A stretch of 64,000 nucleotides of DNA, from NCBI RefSeq assembly GCF_024320865.1, contig NZ_JANDBD010000011.1, positions 1 through 64,000 on the forward strand, given 5' to 3'. Both the position numbers and the translations under genes were made by a program. Every line of letters starts with the position of its first letter. The first letter of the stretch is position 1. This stretch comes from Mycolicibacterium arenosum (lineage in GTDB: Bacteria; Actinomycetota; Actinomycetes; Mycobacteriales; Mycobacteriaceae). The notes under the pieces are model-generated. The model was not told the DNA's origin, made no database searches, and saw nothing but the letters and a program-made list of their open reading frames with translations. Shown piece by piece: positions 8,194 through 16,638 of this stretch.

Positions 8194-8622
8194 ATGCCCC
8201 CGAAGAAGAAGGTCTCCGGGCTGATCAAACTGCAGATCCAGGCCGGGCAGGCCAACCCCGCCCCGCCGATCGGTCCTGCACTCGGCCAGCACGGCGTCAA
8301 CATCATGGAGTTCTGCAACGCCTACAACCAGGCGACGCAGGATCAGCGCGGCAACACGATCCCCGTCGAGATCACGGTCTACGAGGATCGCAGCTTCACG
8401 TTCGTGCTGAAGACCCCGCCCGCCGCCAAGCTGCTGCTCAAGGCCGCTGGTGTGCAGAAGGGTTCCGGCGAGCCGCACAAGACCAAGGTCGCCACGGTGA
8501 CGTGGGATCAGGTGCGCGAGATCGCCGAGACCAAGAAGGAAGACCTGAACGCCAACGACATCGATGCGGCGGCGAAGATCATCGCCGGCACCGCTCGGTC
8601 GATGGGCATCACGGTCAAGTAG
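8194..8622 (+). CDS. rplK: 50S ribosomal protein L11
   Basis: 142 residues, normal L11 length. It has the N-terminal domain with PAPPIGPALGQHGVNIMEFC and the C-terminal RNA-binding domain ending TARSMGITVK. L11 forms part of the GTPase-associated centre. ATG at 8194 with AGAAAGGA upstream. Confidence 0.97.
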   Translation: MPPKKKVSGLIKLQIQAGQANPAPPIGPALGQHGVNIMEFCNAYNQATQDQRGNTIPVEITVYEDRSFTFVLKTPPAAKLLLKAAGVQKGSGEPHKTKVATVTWDQVREIAETKKEDLNANDIDAAAKIIAGTARSMGITVK

Positions 8623-8698
8623 CAGTACCCAGAAGGCGTGGGAGGGCCCGCTTCGGCCCGCTGAACCACGGCTCCAACAACACACGATTGGAATCCCA

Positions 8699-9406
8699 AT
8701 GAGCAAGACAAGCAAGGCATACCGCGAAGCCGCCGAGAAGGTCGATCGCGACAATCTGTACAGCCCCCTGGAAGCCGCTCGGCTGGCCAAGGAGACGGCG
8801 TCGAAGAAGCAGGACGCGACCGTTGAGGTCGCCATCCGCCTCGGCGTCGACCCCCGCAAGGCAGACCAGATGGTGCGCGGCACCGTCAACCTGCCGCACG
8901 GAACCGGCAAAACCGCCCGCGTCGTGGTGTTCGCGGTCGGTGACAAGGCGGAGGCCGCGTTGGCCGCGGGTGCTGACGAGGTTGGCAGCGACGACCTGAT
9001 CGAGAAGATCCAGGGCGGCTTCCTGGACTTCGACGCCGCGATCGCGACGCCGGACCAGATGGCCAAGGTCGGCAAGATCGCCCGCGTGCTCGGCCCGCGC
9101 GGTCTGATGCCGAACCCGAAGACCGGCACCGTGACGCCCGACGTCGCGAAGGCCGTGCAGGACATCAAGGGCGGCAAGATCAACTTCCGCGTCGACAAGC
9201 AGGCCAACCTGCACTTCGTGATCGGCAAGGCGTCGTTCGACGACACGAAGCTGGCCGAGAACTACGGCGCCGCGCTCGACGAGGTCCTGCGCGCCAAGCC
9301 GTCGTCCTCGAAGGGCCGCTACCTCAAGAAGATCGTCGTCTCGACGACCACCGGCCCCGGCATCCCCGTGGACCCGGCCGTCACGCGGAACTTCACCGAG
9401 GAGTAA
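8699..9406 (+). CDS. rplA: 50S ribosomal protein L1
   Basis: 235 residues, usual length. L1 signatures include VEVAIRLGVDPRKADQMVRG and LGPRGLMPNPKTGTVT. It builds the mobile L1 stalk and in many bacteria represses its own operon. Start at the ATG at 8699. A strong intrinsic terminator begins 18 nt after the stop and marks the end of the conserved operon and of the synteny with other mycobacteria on this side. Confidence 0.97.
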   Translation: MSKTSKAYREAAEKVDRDNLYSPLEAARLAKETASKKQDATVEVAIRLGVDPRKADQMVRGTVNLPHGTGKTARVVVFAVGDKAEAALAAGADEVGSDDLIEKIQGGFLDFDAAIATPDQMAKVGKIARVLGPRGLMPNPKTGTVTPDVAKAVQDIKGGKINFRVDKQANLHFVIGKASFDDTKLAENYGAALDEVLRAKPSSSKGRYLKKIVVSTTTGPGIPVDPAVTRNFTEE

Positions 9407-9411
9407 TCCTC

Positions 9412-10107
9412 TTGCCCTACGCGAAGGCTCCGTCACGTCCGGCGTGTCGGAGCCTTTTGCGTGTGTTCGTGTTCGGAGTGACTGCGATCATGCTCTTGAT
9501 GTCATCCGGTACCGCGTCCGCTGACGTCCCGCCGGTGTCGCCGCAAGCCGCGGCCGCCGGGCTGGTCGACGTCCGCAGCGTCGTGCCCGACGCGCGGATC
9601 GATCTGCGGTACGCGACGACGAACAACTTCACCGGTGTCCAGCTGTACCCGGCCGACGCCCGCTGCCTGGTGCACGAGTCGCTGGCGCCGGGTCTGACCG
9701 TTGCGGCGCAACGGCTTCGGGAGCGCGGCCTGGTGCTGGTGTTCTGGGACTGCTACCGGCCACACGACGTGCAGGTGCGGATGTTCCAGGTCGTCCCGAA
9801 CCCGAATTGGGTGGCACGACCGGCGGACTACGCGAAGAGTCACGAGTCGGGCCGTTCGGTCGACGTGACCTACGCCGACGCGCACTACGGCTGGCTGGCC
9901 GACATGGGCACCGGCTTCGACGACTTCACGCCGCGCAGCTATGCGAACGCCACCGAAGGCCTTACCGCGCAGCAGGTTTCGAATCGCAAGCTGCTGCGCG
10001 ATGCGATGGCCGCAGGCGGGCTGACCGTCTACTCCGGTGAGTGGTGGCACTTCGACGGACCGGGCGCGGGCGATCCCCGGCCGATTCTGGACGTGCCCGT
10101 CAACTGA
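9412..10107 (+). CDS. secreted D-Ala-D-Ala dipeptidase family protein (VanX/DdpX-like)
   Basis: Up to 231 residues. The signal peptide (RVFVFGVTAIMLLMSSGTASA, written here as ~21 residues from about 17) ends before DVPP. The zinc-peptidase motifs of the family are present: SHESGRSVDVT (His and Asp ligands), the catalytic EWWH near the C-terminus, and the CYRPHDVQ arginine segment. Such enzymes cleave D-Ala-D-Ala or related dipeptides from cell-wall turnover. The TTG at 9412 has a good GAGGAG site and gives a positively charged signal-peptide n-region, but would be translated through the rplA terminator; GTG 9463 and ATG 9490 are alternatives. First gene beyond the conserved rplA boundary. Confidence 0.82.
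   Translation: MPYAKAPSRPACRSLLRVFVFGVTAIMLLMSSGTASADVPPVSPQAAAAGLVDVRSVVPDARIDLRYATTNNFTGVQLYPADARCLVHESLAPGLTVAAQRLRERGLVLVFWDCYRPHDVQVRMFQVVPNPNWVARPADYAKSHESGRSVDVTYADAHYGWLADMGTGFDDFTPRSYANATEGLTAQQVSNRKLLRDAMAAGGLTVYSGEWWHFDGPGAGDPRPILDVPVN
9424..9458 (+). terminator. Rho-independent terminator after rplA
   Basis: AAGGCTCCG (9424-9432) and CGGAGCCTT (9448-9456) form a perfect 9-bp stem with a 15-nt loop, ending in a run of four T. It lies inside the first codons of the next ORF if that gene starts at TTG 9412. Confidence 0.85.
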
Positions 10108-10438
10108 GTGCTAGGCGATCATGTCCATGATCGGAGCCTGCGCTTGCCTCGGCGAAGAGTTTCATCGGCTGCGTCGACATTGTTGCGGCGGGTCCGTTTG
10201 AATGTTCGCGGGTTTGAAAACGGCCTGCGCTTGGTAAAACACGCGGGTCGAACGCGGGCTTGTCGTCGTCTGCGTGCAAGCTCGGCAAATGCGGTTCACG
10301 GCTATATGCTCGCCGTGCGGTCGCTTTCTTGGCCGAGCGCGGCTGTTCGTAATCCGGGCAATTCGGGTACTCAATCCTTCACGATGTAGAACAGCCGTCG
10401 CGTTCGCCGCAGTCAAACTCGTCGCGCGGTATCGACTG
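10108..10438. other. intergenic region between convergent genes, with a short palindrome
   Basis: No gene is supported in these 331 bases. A perfect 8-bp inverted repeat with a 2-nt spacer (CGATCATG at 10116-10123, CATGATCG at 10126-10133) lies just after the dipeptidase stop. It may be a weak terminator or a protein site. Confidence 0.5.
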
Positions 10439-11378
10439 CTAGTCGGCCGTCGAGAGGACCACCGTCGTGAGGAGTGCGCGGTGATCGGTTCCGGCGACGT
10501 CCACCGTGTCCGTAGAGACGGCGGTACTGTTTCGGGTCAAAAAGTGGTCGATGCCGATCAACGGCGGGATCTTGCGGTTCGACGGGTAAGTCAGTTCGCG
10601 GCCGGCGCCGGACTGCTCGGCGGCATCGCGGTAACCGTTATTTAGCAGTGCGCGGTAGGGCATCATGTCGATGGTCGAGTTGAAGTCGCCGCCGATGAGG
10701 ATCGGTGCGTCGCCTGCCTCGGTCGCGAGTTCGTTCAGCGTCTGCGGAAAGCGCCCGACGTCCTGGTGCCAGGTGTCGATGGGTTGAGGCCACGGTGCGG
10801 CGAAATGCATTGATACGACAGTTAAGTCGTTGAGTGTGTTCGGGGAACGGAGCTTCGCCTTCACCATCGCCATCTGATAGCCGGGGACGTGGTCTGTCCC
10901 CGTCAGCGGGTAGCGGCTATAGACGGCGGCACCCGAAGCGCCCGGCCGTGCATCGACGGCCTTGAAGGGGAAGGTGCGGTCGATGCCCGCCTCCGTCAGA
11001 CCCCGCACCGCCTCGGGGGTCAACTCCTGCAGCATAAGGACGTCGGCGTTGTCGGAGGCGATCGCCACGACCGAACGGGGATCGGCGCCGCCGTAAAGCA
11101 TGTTGAGCGTGATCGCGCGGATCGCGGGGCCCGGCGCGTCCCCGTCGGCGCGGACGTACCAGGGCAGTTGCGGCGCCACGAGAGCCAGAGCGATACACGT
11201 GGCGACGCTTGCCATGAGGAGGGCGACGGCCCCAGACGAACAGCAGCAGTGCGGCCAGCGCGGTGGGGCTCAAGTACGGCGCCGCGATGACGGCGTAGAG
11301 CATGCGGTGACCGGGGATGGGTGCGTAGCGTGCGACAAGCGCGACCGTCGCGATGAGCAGTAAACCGACGCCACCCAC
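10439..11378 (-). pseudogene. endonuclease/exonuclease/phosphatase family membrane protein, frameshifted
   Basis: The 3' part (10439-11215) encodes the EEP catalytic domain: LNMLYGGADP, VLMLQE (metal-binding Glu), GGDFNS and a terminal DHRAL. Actinobacterial relatives start with two or three transmembrane helices. That part (GLLLIATVALVARY, LSPTALAALLLFVWG) is present just upstream in another frame, from a GTG near 11378. Removing one base from the CCCC run at 11230-11233 joins the frames into a continuous helix (FVWAVALLMASVAT). This is either a real frameshift or a sequencing error. If intact, the protein would be a surface-facing phosphodiesterase/nuclease-like enzyme. It lies at the left edge of the polysaccharide island. 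Confidence 0.7.
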
Positions 11379-12163
11379 GATGCTGGTGACTCGCCGTGCG
11401 GCGCTCAGGGGATCTCCCTTGTGTCAAGTGCGGAGCGATCGCCTCCAGTATCCCCGTGTCATTGCTGGCGGCACACAAGTCGCGAACTAGCACGTGCAGA
11501 ATCGAAGCAACCTCCGCACTGATACTGGGATCCGTTGTCGTGAAGTGGTTTTGAAACAAAGAACGCGCGGGCAGCATTTGCTCGAAAGGGCCCGCCTGCA
11601 TTGCGTCAACCGCCTGCGCTGTGGTAACGCCGACGTCAGACGCCTTAGCGCTTCGGGCGACGTGCAGGCGCAGACCTTCCGGCTTTGCGTACGCGTTTGC
11701 CGGTGATTCCTCGCCCCCGAGCCGCAGAAGTGGCAAATGACGAGACGAAAGAATTGTGCCGTCCATTGTGTGCTCTGAGCATTGCCCGAAGCGTTCAAGA
11801 TCGGCATATGTGCACCTAGGGCCGTTTTCGTACCAATACAATGGTTCTGCTTGCAGATGGCATTGTTGTGTGTCACTATCTGCTGGCAAAGTTTTTGTCG
11901 CGGTGCGGGTCCGAGCATCGGAGTACCGCGACACCAGGGGGAGCGCAAGGGGGATATCAAGCGGCGTCTATCGGGCGCCGCAGGAAGGCCTTGGCAGGCC
12001 TTCGTCTACGGGGGCGGACACTTCACACACTGATCGGGCGCGGGTTCGCGTTGCCGGTCGGATAGCCGCGCATCAGCATCGTGCACCGGTGTTGGGTCGG
12101 CGTCGTCTAGCCCTGGATACACACAAAGTTTGTCATCCATCTAGACGAGAAAGATCGCACCGA
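11379..12163. other. left edge of the island; no firm gene, possible truncated ORF
   Basis: About 785 bases without a recognisable gene. On the minus strand a frame from an ATG at 11766 down to about 11425 looks moderately coding (residues such as EVASILHVLVRDLCAASND), but it has no stop of its own before running into the neighbouring gene's sequence in another frame. It resembles nothing I know and may be a gene fragment cut at the junction. Base composition is less GC-rich than the flanks. The promoter for the downstream glycosyltransferase gene should lie in the last 200 bases. Confidence 0.3.
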
Positions 12164-13012
12164 ATGACCAAACTGGTCGGAATATGGGACGGCGTTCCAC
12201 ACGACACAACACGACCGAGCGTGACCGTCGTCGTGCCCGCGCTCAATGAGGCACGAAACTTACCGCATGTCGCGGCTCGGATGCCCGTTGACGTCGATGA
12301 ATTGGTCTTCGTTGATGGAGGCTCCGTGGATGGGACCGCTGATGTTGCAAGAGCGCTCTGGCCAGCTGCAAAGCATCTTCGACAAACTCGAAGAGGAAAG
12401 GGCAACGCACTTGCGTGCGGCTTTGCAGCAGCTACAGGTGACATCGTTGTCATGCTTGATGCCGATGGCAGCACCGACCCGCAGGAAATCCCGCGCTACG
12501 TTGCAGCTTTAACGTCTGGTGCCGACTTCGCGAAGGGGTCGCGGTTCATCCAGGGCGGTGGAAGCTCCGACATCACGCGTTTCCGCAGAGTCGGCAATGC
12601 TGCCTTGAACAAACTGGTGAATGTACTCTTCGGCACGAAGTACACAGATCTCTGCTACGGGTACAACGCGTTCTGGCGCCGGCACGTGATTGAGATGCGC
12701 CTACCGGATGTCGAGACCCAAACCCCCCAGTGGGGTGACGGATTCGAGATCGAAACACTTGTGAATGTGCGGGTTGCGGCAAGTGGGTTGAAGATTGCCG
12801 AGGTCTGCAGCTTCGAGAGCAGCCGGATACACGGTGTCAGCAATCTGAACGCGGTGAGTGACGGACTTCGAGTCCTGCGCACGATAAAACAGGAGTACGC
12901 CTACGCACGCGCAAGTGAGCGCCGCGTTGCGCCGCCCGTCACGGTCGACTTCAACGTTTCGGCTTCGCCTATCAGTGACTCGCTGATGTCACAAGCTGAA
13001 GCGACTGCCTGA
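12164..13012 (+). CDS. family 2 glycosyltransferase (polyprenyl-phosphate/DPM-like)
   Basis: 282 residues from the ATG at 12164 (GAGAAAG upstream). GT-A fold: VTVVVPALNEARNLPHV opens the nucleotide-sugar domain, and VMLDADGSTDPQEI carries the metal-binding DxD. The layout resembles DPM1-type transferases that load a sugar onto a polyprenyl phosphate, but lacks obvious C-terminal membrane helices. Its stop overlaps the heptose kinase start (TGATG), so it is translationally coupled to the heptose cassette. Transfer of a heptose or first sugar is an inference from context. Confidence 0.85.
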   Translation: MTKLVGIWDGVPHDTTRPSVTVVVPALNEARNLPHVAARMPVDVDELVFVDGGSVDGTADVARALWPAAKHLRQTRRGKGNALACGFAAATGDIVVMLDADGSTDPQEIPRYVAALTSGADFAKGSRFIQGGGSSDITRFRRVGNAALNKLVNVLFGTKYTDLCYGYNAFWRRHVIEMRLPDVETQTPQWGDGFEIETLVNVRVAASGLKIAEVCSFESSRIHGVSNLNAVSDGLRVLRTIKQEYAYARASERRVAPPVTVDFNVSASPISDSLMSQAEATA

Positions 13013-14121
13013 TGCCTGCGCACACAGTCACAGCCCCGTATTGGCTCGACCGGGACAACTCGGTGACGTCGGAGCAGATTCTTGCCTCGCGAAAACGGGT
13101 TCGGTCGCGCGCACCGTTGAGGCTGGGGCTGGCCGGCGGCGGGACCGACGTCGCCCCGTACTGCGATGTCTTTGGTGGGGTCGTTCTTAACGCGACTATC
13201 GATCGCTATTGCTACGCGACCCTGGAGGAGTGTATCGGCGAGACTGTCGAGTTCGTTGCACCGGATCTCGGTCTCACCGATCGACTTGAAATGGACTGTG
13301 ACGTTTGCCCTTCGGCGCCGCTGCTTCTTCATCGGGCCATATACCAACGCATGACACAAGAGTTCGATCTGGGGCGCCCGTCAGTTCGGCTGACAACCGT
13401 CTCAGACGCGCCCCCAGGATCGGGCCTCGGATCGTCGTCGACCCTCGTGGTGTCAGTCGTCGAAGCCTTTCGTGAGTACTTCTCGCTCCCGCTTAGCGAG
13501 TACGACATCGCACGCCTCGCGTTCGAGATCGAGCGCCTGGACTTTGGCCAGGCCGGTGGCAGCCAAGATCAGTACGCTGCGGCATTCGGCGGCTTCAACA
13601 TCATGGAGTTCGGCGAGAACGGACGCGTGATTGTTAATCCCCTGCGGATTAAGGAAGCAACCCAACGAGAGCTCGAAGCGTCAATCCTGCTATTTCACAC
13701 GGGAATTTCGCGCGAGTCCGCCAAGATCATCGATCGCCAGACCCATCACATCGCCACTGGTTCGACCGCCCAGATCGAGGCCACACACGAACTCAAAGAA
13801 GAAGCGATCGCAATGAAGGAATCGCTACTTCGTGGTGACCTGGGCCAACTGGCTACGGTTCTCAACCGCGGTTGGAATGCGAAGAAGAAGCTCGCAGAGG
13901 GCATCACGAACAGTCACATCGAGGAGTGCTTTACGGTCGCGCGTGGTGCCGGTGCTCTCGCAGGCAAAGTCTCGGGTGCCGGCGGAGGCGGATACATCCT
14001 CTTCCTCACTGATCCGGTGAGACGTCCTGCGGTGGCGCGGGCTCTCGAGCAGCTCAACGTTGGTTCGGTACAACCGGTTCATTTCGTCTCTGAGGGAGCA
14101 GTCGCGTGGTCGCTACGGTGA
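13012..14121 (+). CDS. hddA: D-glycero-D-manno-heptose 7-phosphate kinase (GHMP kinase)
   Basis: 369 residues. GHMP kinase motifs: RAPLRLGLAGGGTDVAPYCD near the N-terminus (motif 1), the ATP-binding PPGSGLGSSST (motif 2) and GKVSGAGGGGYIL (motif 3). This pattern is typical of HddA, which phosphorylates C1 of heptose 7-phosphate in the GDP-heptose route. It is followed by gmhA (16-nt overlap) and, one gene further, by gmhB. The same three activities are encoded together by M. tuberculosis Rv0113-Rv0115. Third-position GC is lower than in the ribosomal genes, suggesting acquired DNA. Confidence 0.9.
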   Translation: MPAHTVTAPYWLDRDNSVTSEQILASRKRVRSRAPLRLGLAGGGTDVAPYCDVFGGVVLNATIDRYCYATLEECIGETVEFVAPDLGLTDRLEMDCDVCPSAPLLLHRAIYQRMTQEFDLGRPSVRLTTVSDAPPGSGLGSSSTLVVSVVEAFREYFSLPLSEYDIARLAFEIERLDFGQAGGSQDQYAAAFGGFNIMEFGENGRVIVNPLRIKEATQRELEASILLFHTGISRESAKIIDRQTHHIATGSTAQIEATHELKEEAIAMKESLLRGDLGQLATVLNRGWNAKKKLAEGITNSHIEECFTVARGAGALAGKVSGAGGGGYILFLTDPVRRPAVARALEQLNVGSVQPVHFVSEGAVAWSLR

Positions 14122-14714
14122 GTTTGGATGTTGCTAAGTTCATCTCGGCGGAAATCGACAAGAGCCGAGCAGCAATCGACGCCCTCGATTCGACCGCAAA
14201 CAAGCAGTTGCTCAGGTCGATTGCAGATCGCATCGTTGATTCGATCGCAGCCGGGGGAAAAATTATGTTCTGCGGCAACGGCGGATCGGCGGCGGATGCT
14301 CAACACCTTGCGGCAGAGCTTGTTGGACGCCAGAACTACAATCGCTCTGCCGCGGCAGGATTGGCATTGACAGTTGATACCTCGGCCCTCACCGCCATAG
14401 GCAACGATTACGGGTTCGACAGGGTATTCTCCCGACAGGTTGAAGCACTTGGCCGATACGGCGACGTGCTGATCGGCATTTCGACGTCAGGACGTTCCCA
14501 GAACATCGTGCGGGCTTTCGAGGTAGCGCACGATCGAGGAATTTTGACGATTGCCTTTACTGGTGCTGAGTCACGGGACATGGGCTGTGCCGACATTCAG
14601 CTGGAGGTGCCTGCGACCGAAACAGCGAAAATCCAAGAACTCCACATCACATGCGGTCACATCGTCTTCGCGCTCGTTGAACGTATCCTCTTTCCTGCGG
14701 ATCCTGCGCCCTAG
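14106..14714 (+). CDS. gmhA: phosphoheptose isomerase (sedoheptulose 7-phosphate isomerase)
   Basis: 202 residues, the usual GmhA length. SIS domain with FCGNGGSAADAQHLAAELVGR (substrate and zinc-site residues), LIGISTSGRSQNIVRAF and the C-terminal HITCGHIVFALVE. It converts sedoheptulose 7-phosphate to D-glycero-D-manno-heptose 7-phosphate, the substrate for HddA. The GTG at 14106 has GAGGGAG upstream; a GTG at 14118 overlapping the hddA stop as GTGA is an alternative. Confidence 0.93.
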   Translation: MVATVSLDVAKFISAEIDKSRAAIDALDSTANKQLLRSIADRIVDSIAAGGKIMFCGNGGSAADAQHLAAELVGRQNYNRSAAAGLALTVDTSALTAIGNDYGFDRVFSRQVEALGRYGDVLIGISTSGRSQNIVRAFEVAHDRGILTIAFTGAESRDMGCADIQLEVPATETAKIQELHITCGHIVFALVERILFPADPAP

Positions 14715-14812
14715 TGCGTCACCGAGTCGTTGGCCGCCGTTCCGAACGCTAGTCGCGGTAACTCACTGTGGGCACCGAAAGCAGCAGATCAACTCGACAC
14801 GAGAGGACTTCG

Positions 14813-16054
14813 TTGAACAGCATCGACTCGCTCAGCCTGCCGTCGGACTACGGCAAGTATGACGATGACGTAATGGTCGTCGGTCCTGGTGCGCGGTTCC
14901 TCTCGGGCATTGGCTATCACACCGCGTCGATGGTGAATGCATTCGCCAAGTGCGGTCACAGTGTAAGCGCACTGCTCATCCGTGATCTGTGCCCACGGTG
15001 GCTCTATCCAGGTCGGGATCGCATTGGTAACCACGGAATTGATGTTCTCCGGTTGGCGGAGGTCCCTATCTCCGAGAGCTTGGACTGGTACTGGGGGCCC
15101 TCCATTCTTAGGTCGATCGCTTTCCTCCGATCACGAAGGCCGAGGGTGGTGATCCTCCAATGGTGGACTGCGGTAACCGCACACACCTATCTGCTTCTCG
15201 CGCTCTTGGGCCGACTCCAGGGTGCCAGTGTCGTCATCGAGATGCATGAGATCACCGACGTCGGCGAAGCGTCCATTCCCTTTGTTTCGGCATACGCCAA
15301 GGGGATGATGCGACTGATAGCTCGATTGACCAATGGTGTGGTGGTGCATTCGAATACCGACATCGGGACAATGCAGACGGCATATCCGACGTTGGCACAA
15401 CTTCCTGTGAGTGTGGTGTTCCCTGGACCTCTGAAGCATTCGGAGCACCGGGAGCACGTAACCAGCACAGTCGAAGGCGGTGGCACCGGGTCAGAAATTA
15501 CTCGGTTCTTGTTCTTCGGAATCATAAGGTCTTACAAGGGAATTGACGAGCTCGCCGCCGCATTCACATCGCTTGTCGACGATGGCGAGGCAGTGCATCT
15601 GACTGTCGCAGGCGAAGCGTGGGCTGACGCGGAGGCGGCGCTTTCCGTCATTAGGAAAGTCGAGAGTCGACACTACCGAATTGTTTCGGGCTATATACCC
15701 GACGAGGAAGTCACTCAGTTGTTCGAGTCCACTGACATAGTTGTGGCTCCGTACCGACGGGCGTCCGCTTCTGGTCCGGTCAATCTGACGATGGAAGCAG
15801 GCCTGCCGCTGGTCACGACTAGGGTGCCGGCATTGGAGGAAGCCTGTCGCGACTACCGTGGCGTACTTTTCGCCGCGGTCGAGGATCCCGACGATCTGCG
15901 CGCCGTAATGAAGCGAGCAATGGGGATGGTCGGCTCGCGATTCCACAACCCACATGGTTGGGATGCCAATGCTACAGAGTATTTCGAGTTCTTCGACCGG
16001 TTGATGACGAGAGACATCGATTCGAGCGATCTGACTGCCAGTCGCACAACATGA
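14813..16054 (+). CDS. family 4-type glycosyltransferase (GT-B)
   Basis: About 413 residues from a TTG at 14813 with GAGAGGA upstream; a GTG at 14768 would add 15 residues. Two Rossmann-type halves: MVVGPGARFLSGIGYHTASM at the acceptor side, and RFLFFGIIRSYKGIDELAAAF plus the late EAGLPLVTTRVPALEE (the E-x7-E-like nucleotide-sugar motif of GT4). It would act on the cytoplasmic face, adding a sugar to a lipid-linked intermediate. Overlaps gmhB by ATGA. Donor and acceptor cannot be told from sequence; a heptosyl role is possible from its position between gmhA and gmhB. Confidence 0.83.
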   Translation: MNSIDSLSLPSDYGKYDDDVMVVGPGARFLSGIGYHTASMVNAFAKCGHSVSALLIRDLCPRWLYPGRDRIGNHGIDVLRLAEVPISESLDWYWGPSILRSIAFLRSRRPRVVILQWWTAVTAHTYLLLALLGRLQGASVVIEMHEITDVGEASIPFVSAYAKGMMRLIARLTNGVVVHSNTDIGTMQTAYPTLAQLPVSVVFPGPLKHSEHREHVTSTVEGGGTGSEITRFLFFGIIRSYKGIDELAAAFTSLVDDGEAVHLTVAGEAWADAEAALSVIRKVESRHYRIVSGYIPDEEVTQLFESTDIVVAPYRRASASGPVNLTMEAGLPLVTTRVPALEEACRDYRGVLFAAVEDPDDLRAVMKRAMGMVGSRFHNPHGWDANATEYFEFFDRLMTRDIDSSDLTASRTT

Positions 16055-16638
16055 TCCGTTACATTGGCGCAGATCTCATCGCGTCGGTCCGCCGAGGGCT
16101 CTTTCTTGATCGCGATGGAGTTTTGAACCGCAGGGCGGTCGACGGATACGTAACCGATCCACGCGATTTCGAGCTCCTGAACGTCACGCTTGATGCTGCG
16201 CGATGGGCGCAGTCAACAGGAGCTGCACTTGTCGTTGTTACCAACCAAGGCGCGATTGGCCGAGGGCTCGCGACTGAAGCAGACGTCCTCGCGGTGCACG
16301 CCGTGCTTATGGACGCTCTAGCCAGCCAAGGAGTCCACCTCGACGCGATCTACACATGTCCACATCATCCGGCCGCAATCGAATCTTCGCAGCGATCGTG
16401 TAAGTGTCGGAAGCCAGCACCAGGATTGATTGTTGCAGCCGCAGCGGATCTGAAGCTCGATCTGTCCCAGTCAATTCTGATTGGCGATCAGATGACAGAT
16501 ATGAAAGCTGCAACGGCGGCCGGAATTCCAAGGGAGAACGCAGTTCTCGTCGATGTCAACGGGGACAGAAAGTTGCTGAAGCGAACTTTAGAGTCGATAT
16601 GGAAGACCTCGGACTCGATGGCGGAAGCGGTCTCATGA
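16051..16638 (+). CDS. gmhB: D,D-heptose 1,7-bisphosphate phosphatase
   Basis: 195 residues from the ATG at 16051, overlapping the upstream stop by ATGA. HAD-fold phosphatase: FLDRDGVLN (nucleophile Asp), VVTNQGAIGRG, the zinc-binding loop CPHHP...CKCRKP characteristic of GmhB/HisB-type enzymes, and LIGDQMTDMKAA. It removes the C7 phosphate from heptose 1,7-bisphosphate made by HddA, leaving heptose 1-phosphate for nucleotide activation. No matching nucleotidyltransferase (HddC) is seen in the window. Confidence 0.92.
   Translation: MIRYIGADLIASVRRGLFLDRDGVLNRRAVDGYVTDPRDFELLNVTLDAARWAQSTGAALVVVTNQGAIGRGLATEADVLAVHAVLMDALASQGVHLDAIYTCPHHPAAIESSQRSCKCRKPAPGLIVAAAADLKLDLSQSILIGDQMTDMKAATAAGIPRENAVLVDVNGDRKLLKRTLESIWKTSDSMAEAVS

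Noticed and set aside
8640..8665. GGGCC-CGCTTC-GGCCC hairpin between rplK and rplA as a terminator
   Set aside because: Stem of only 5 bp with no T tract, inside a conserved operon; more likely an incidental or processing structure.
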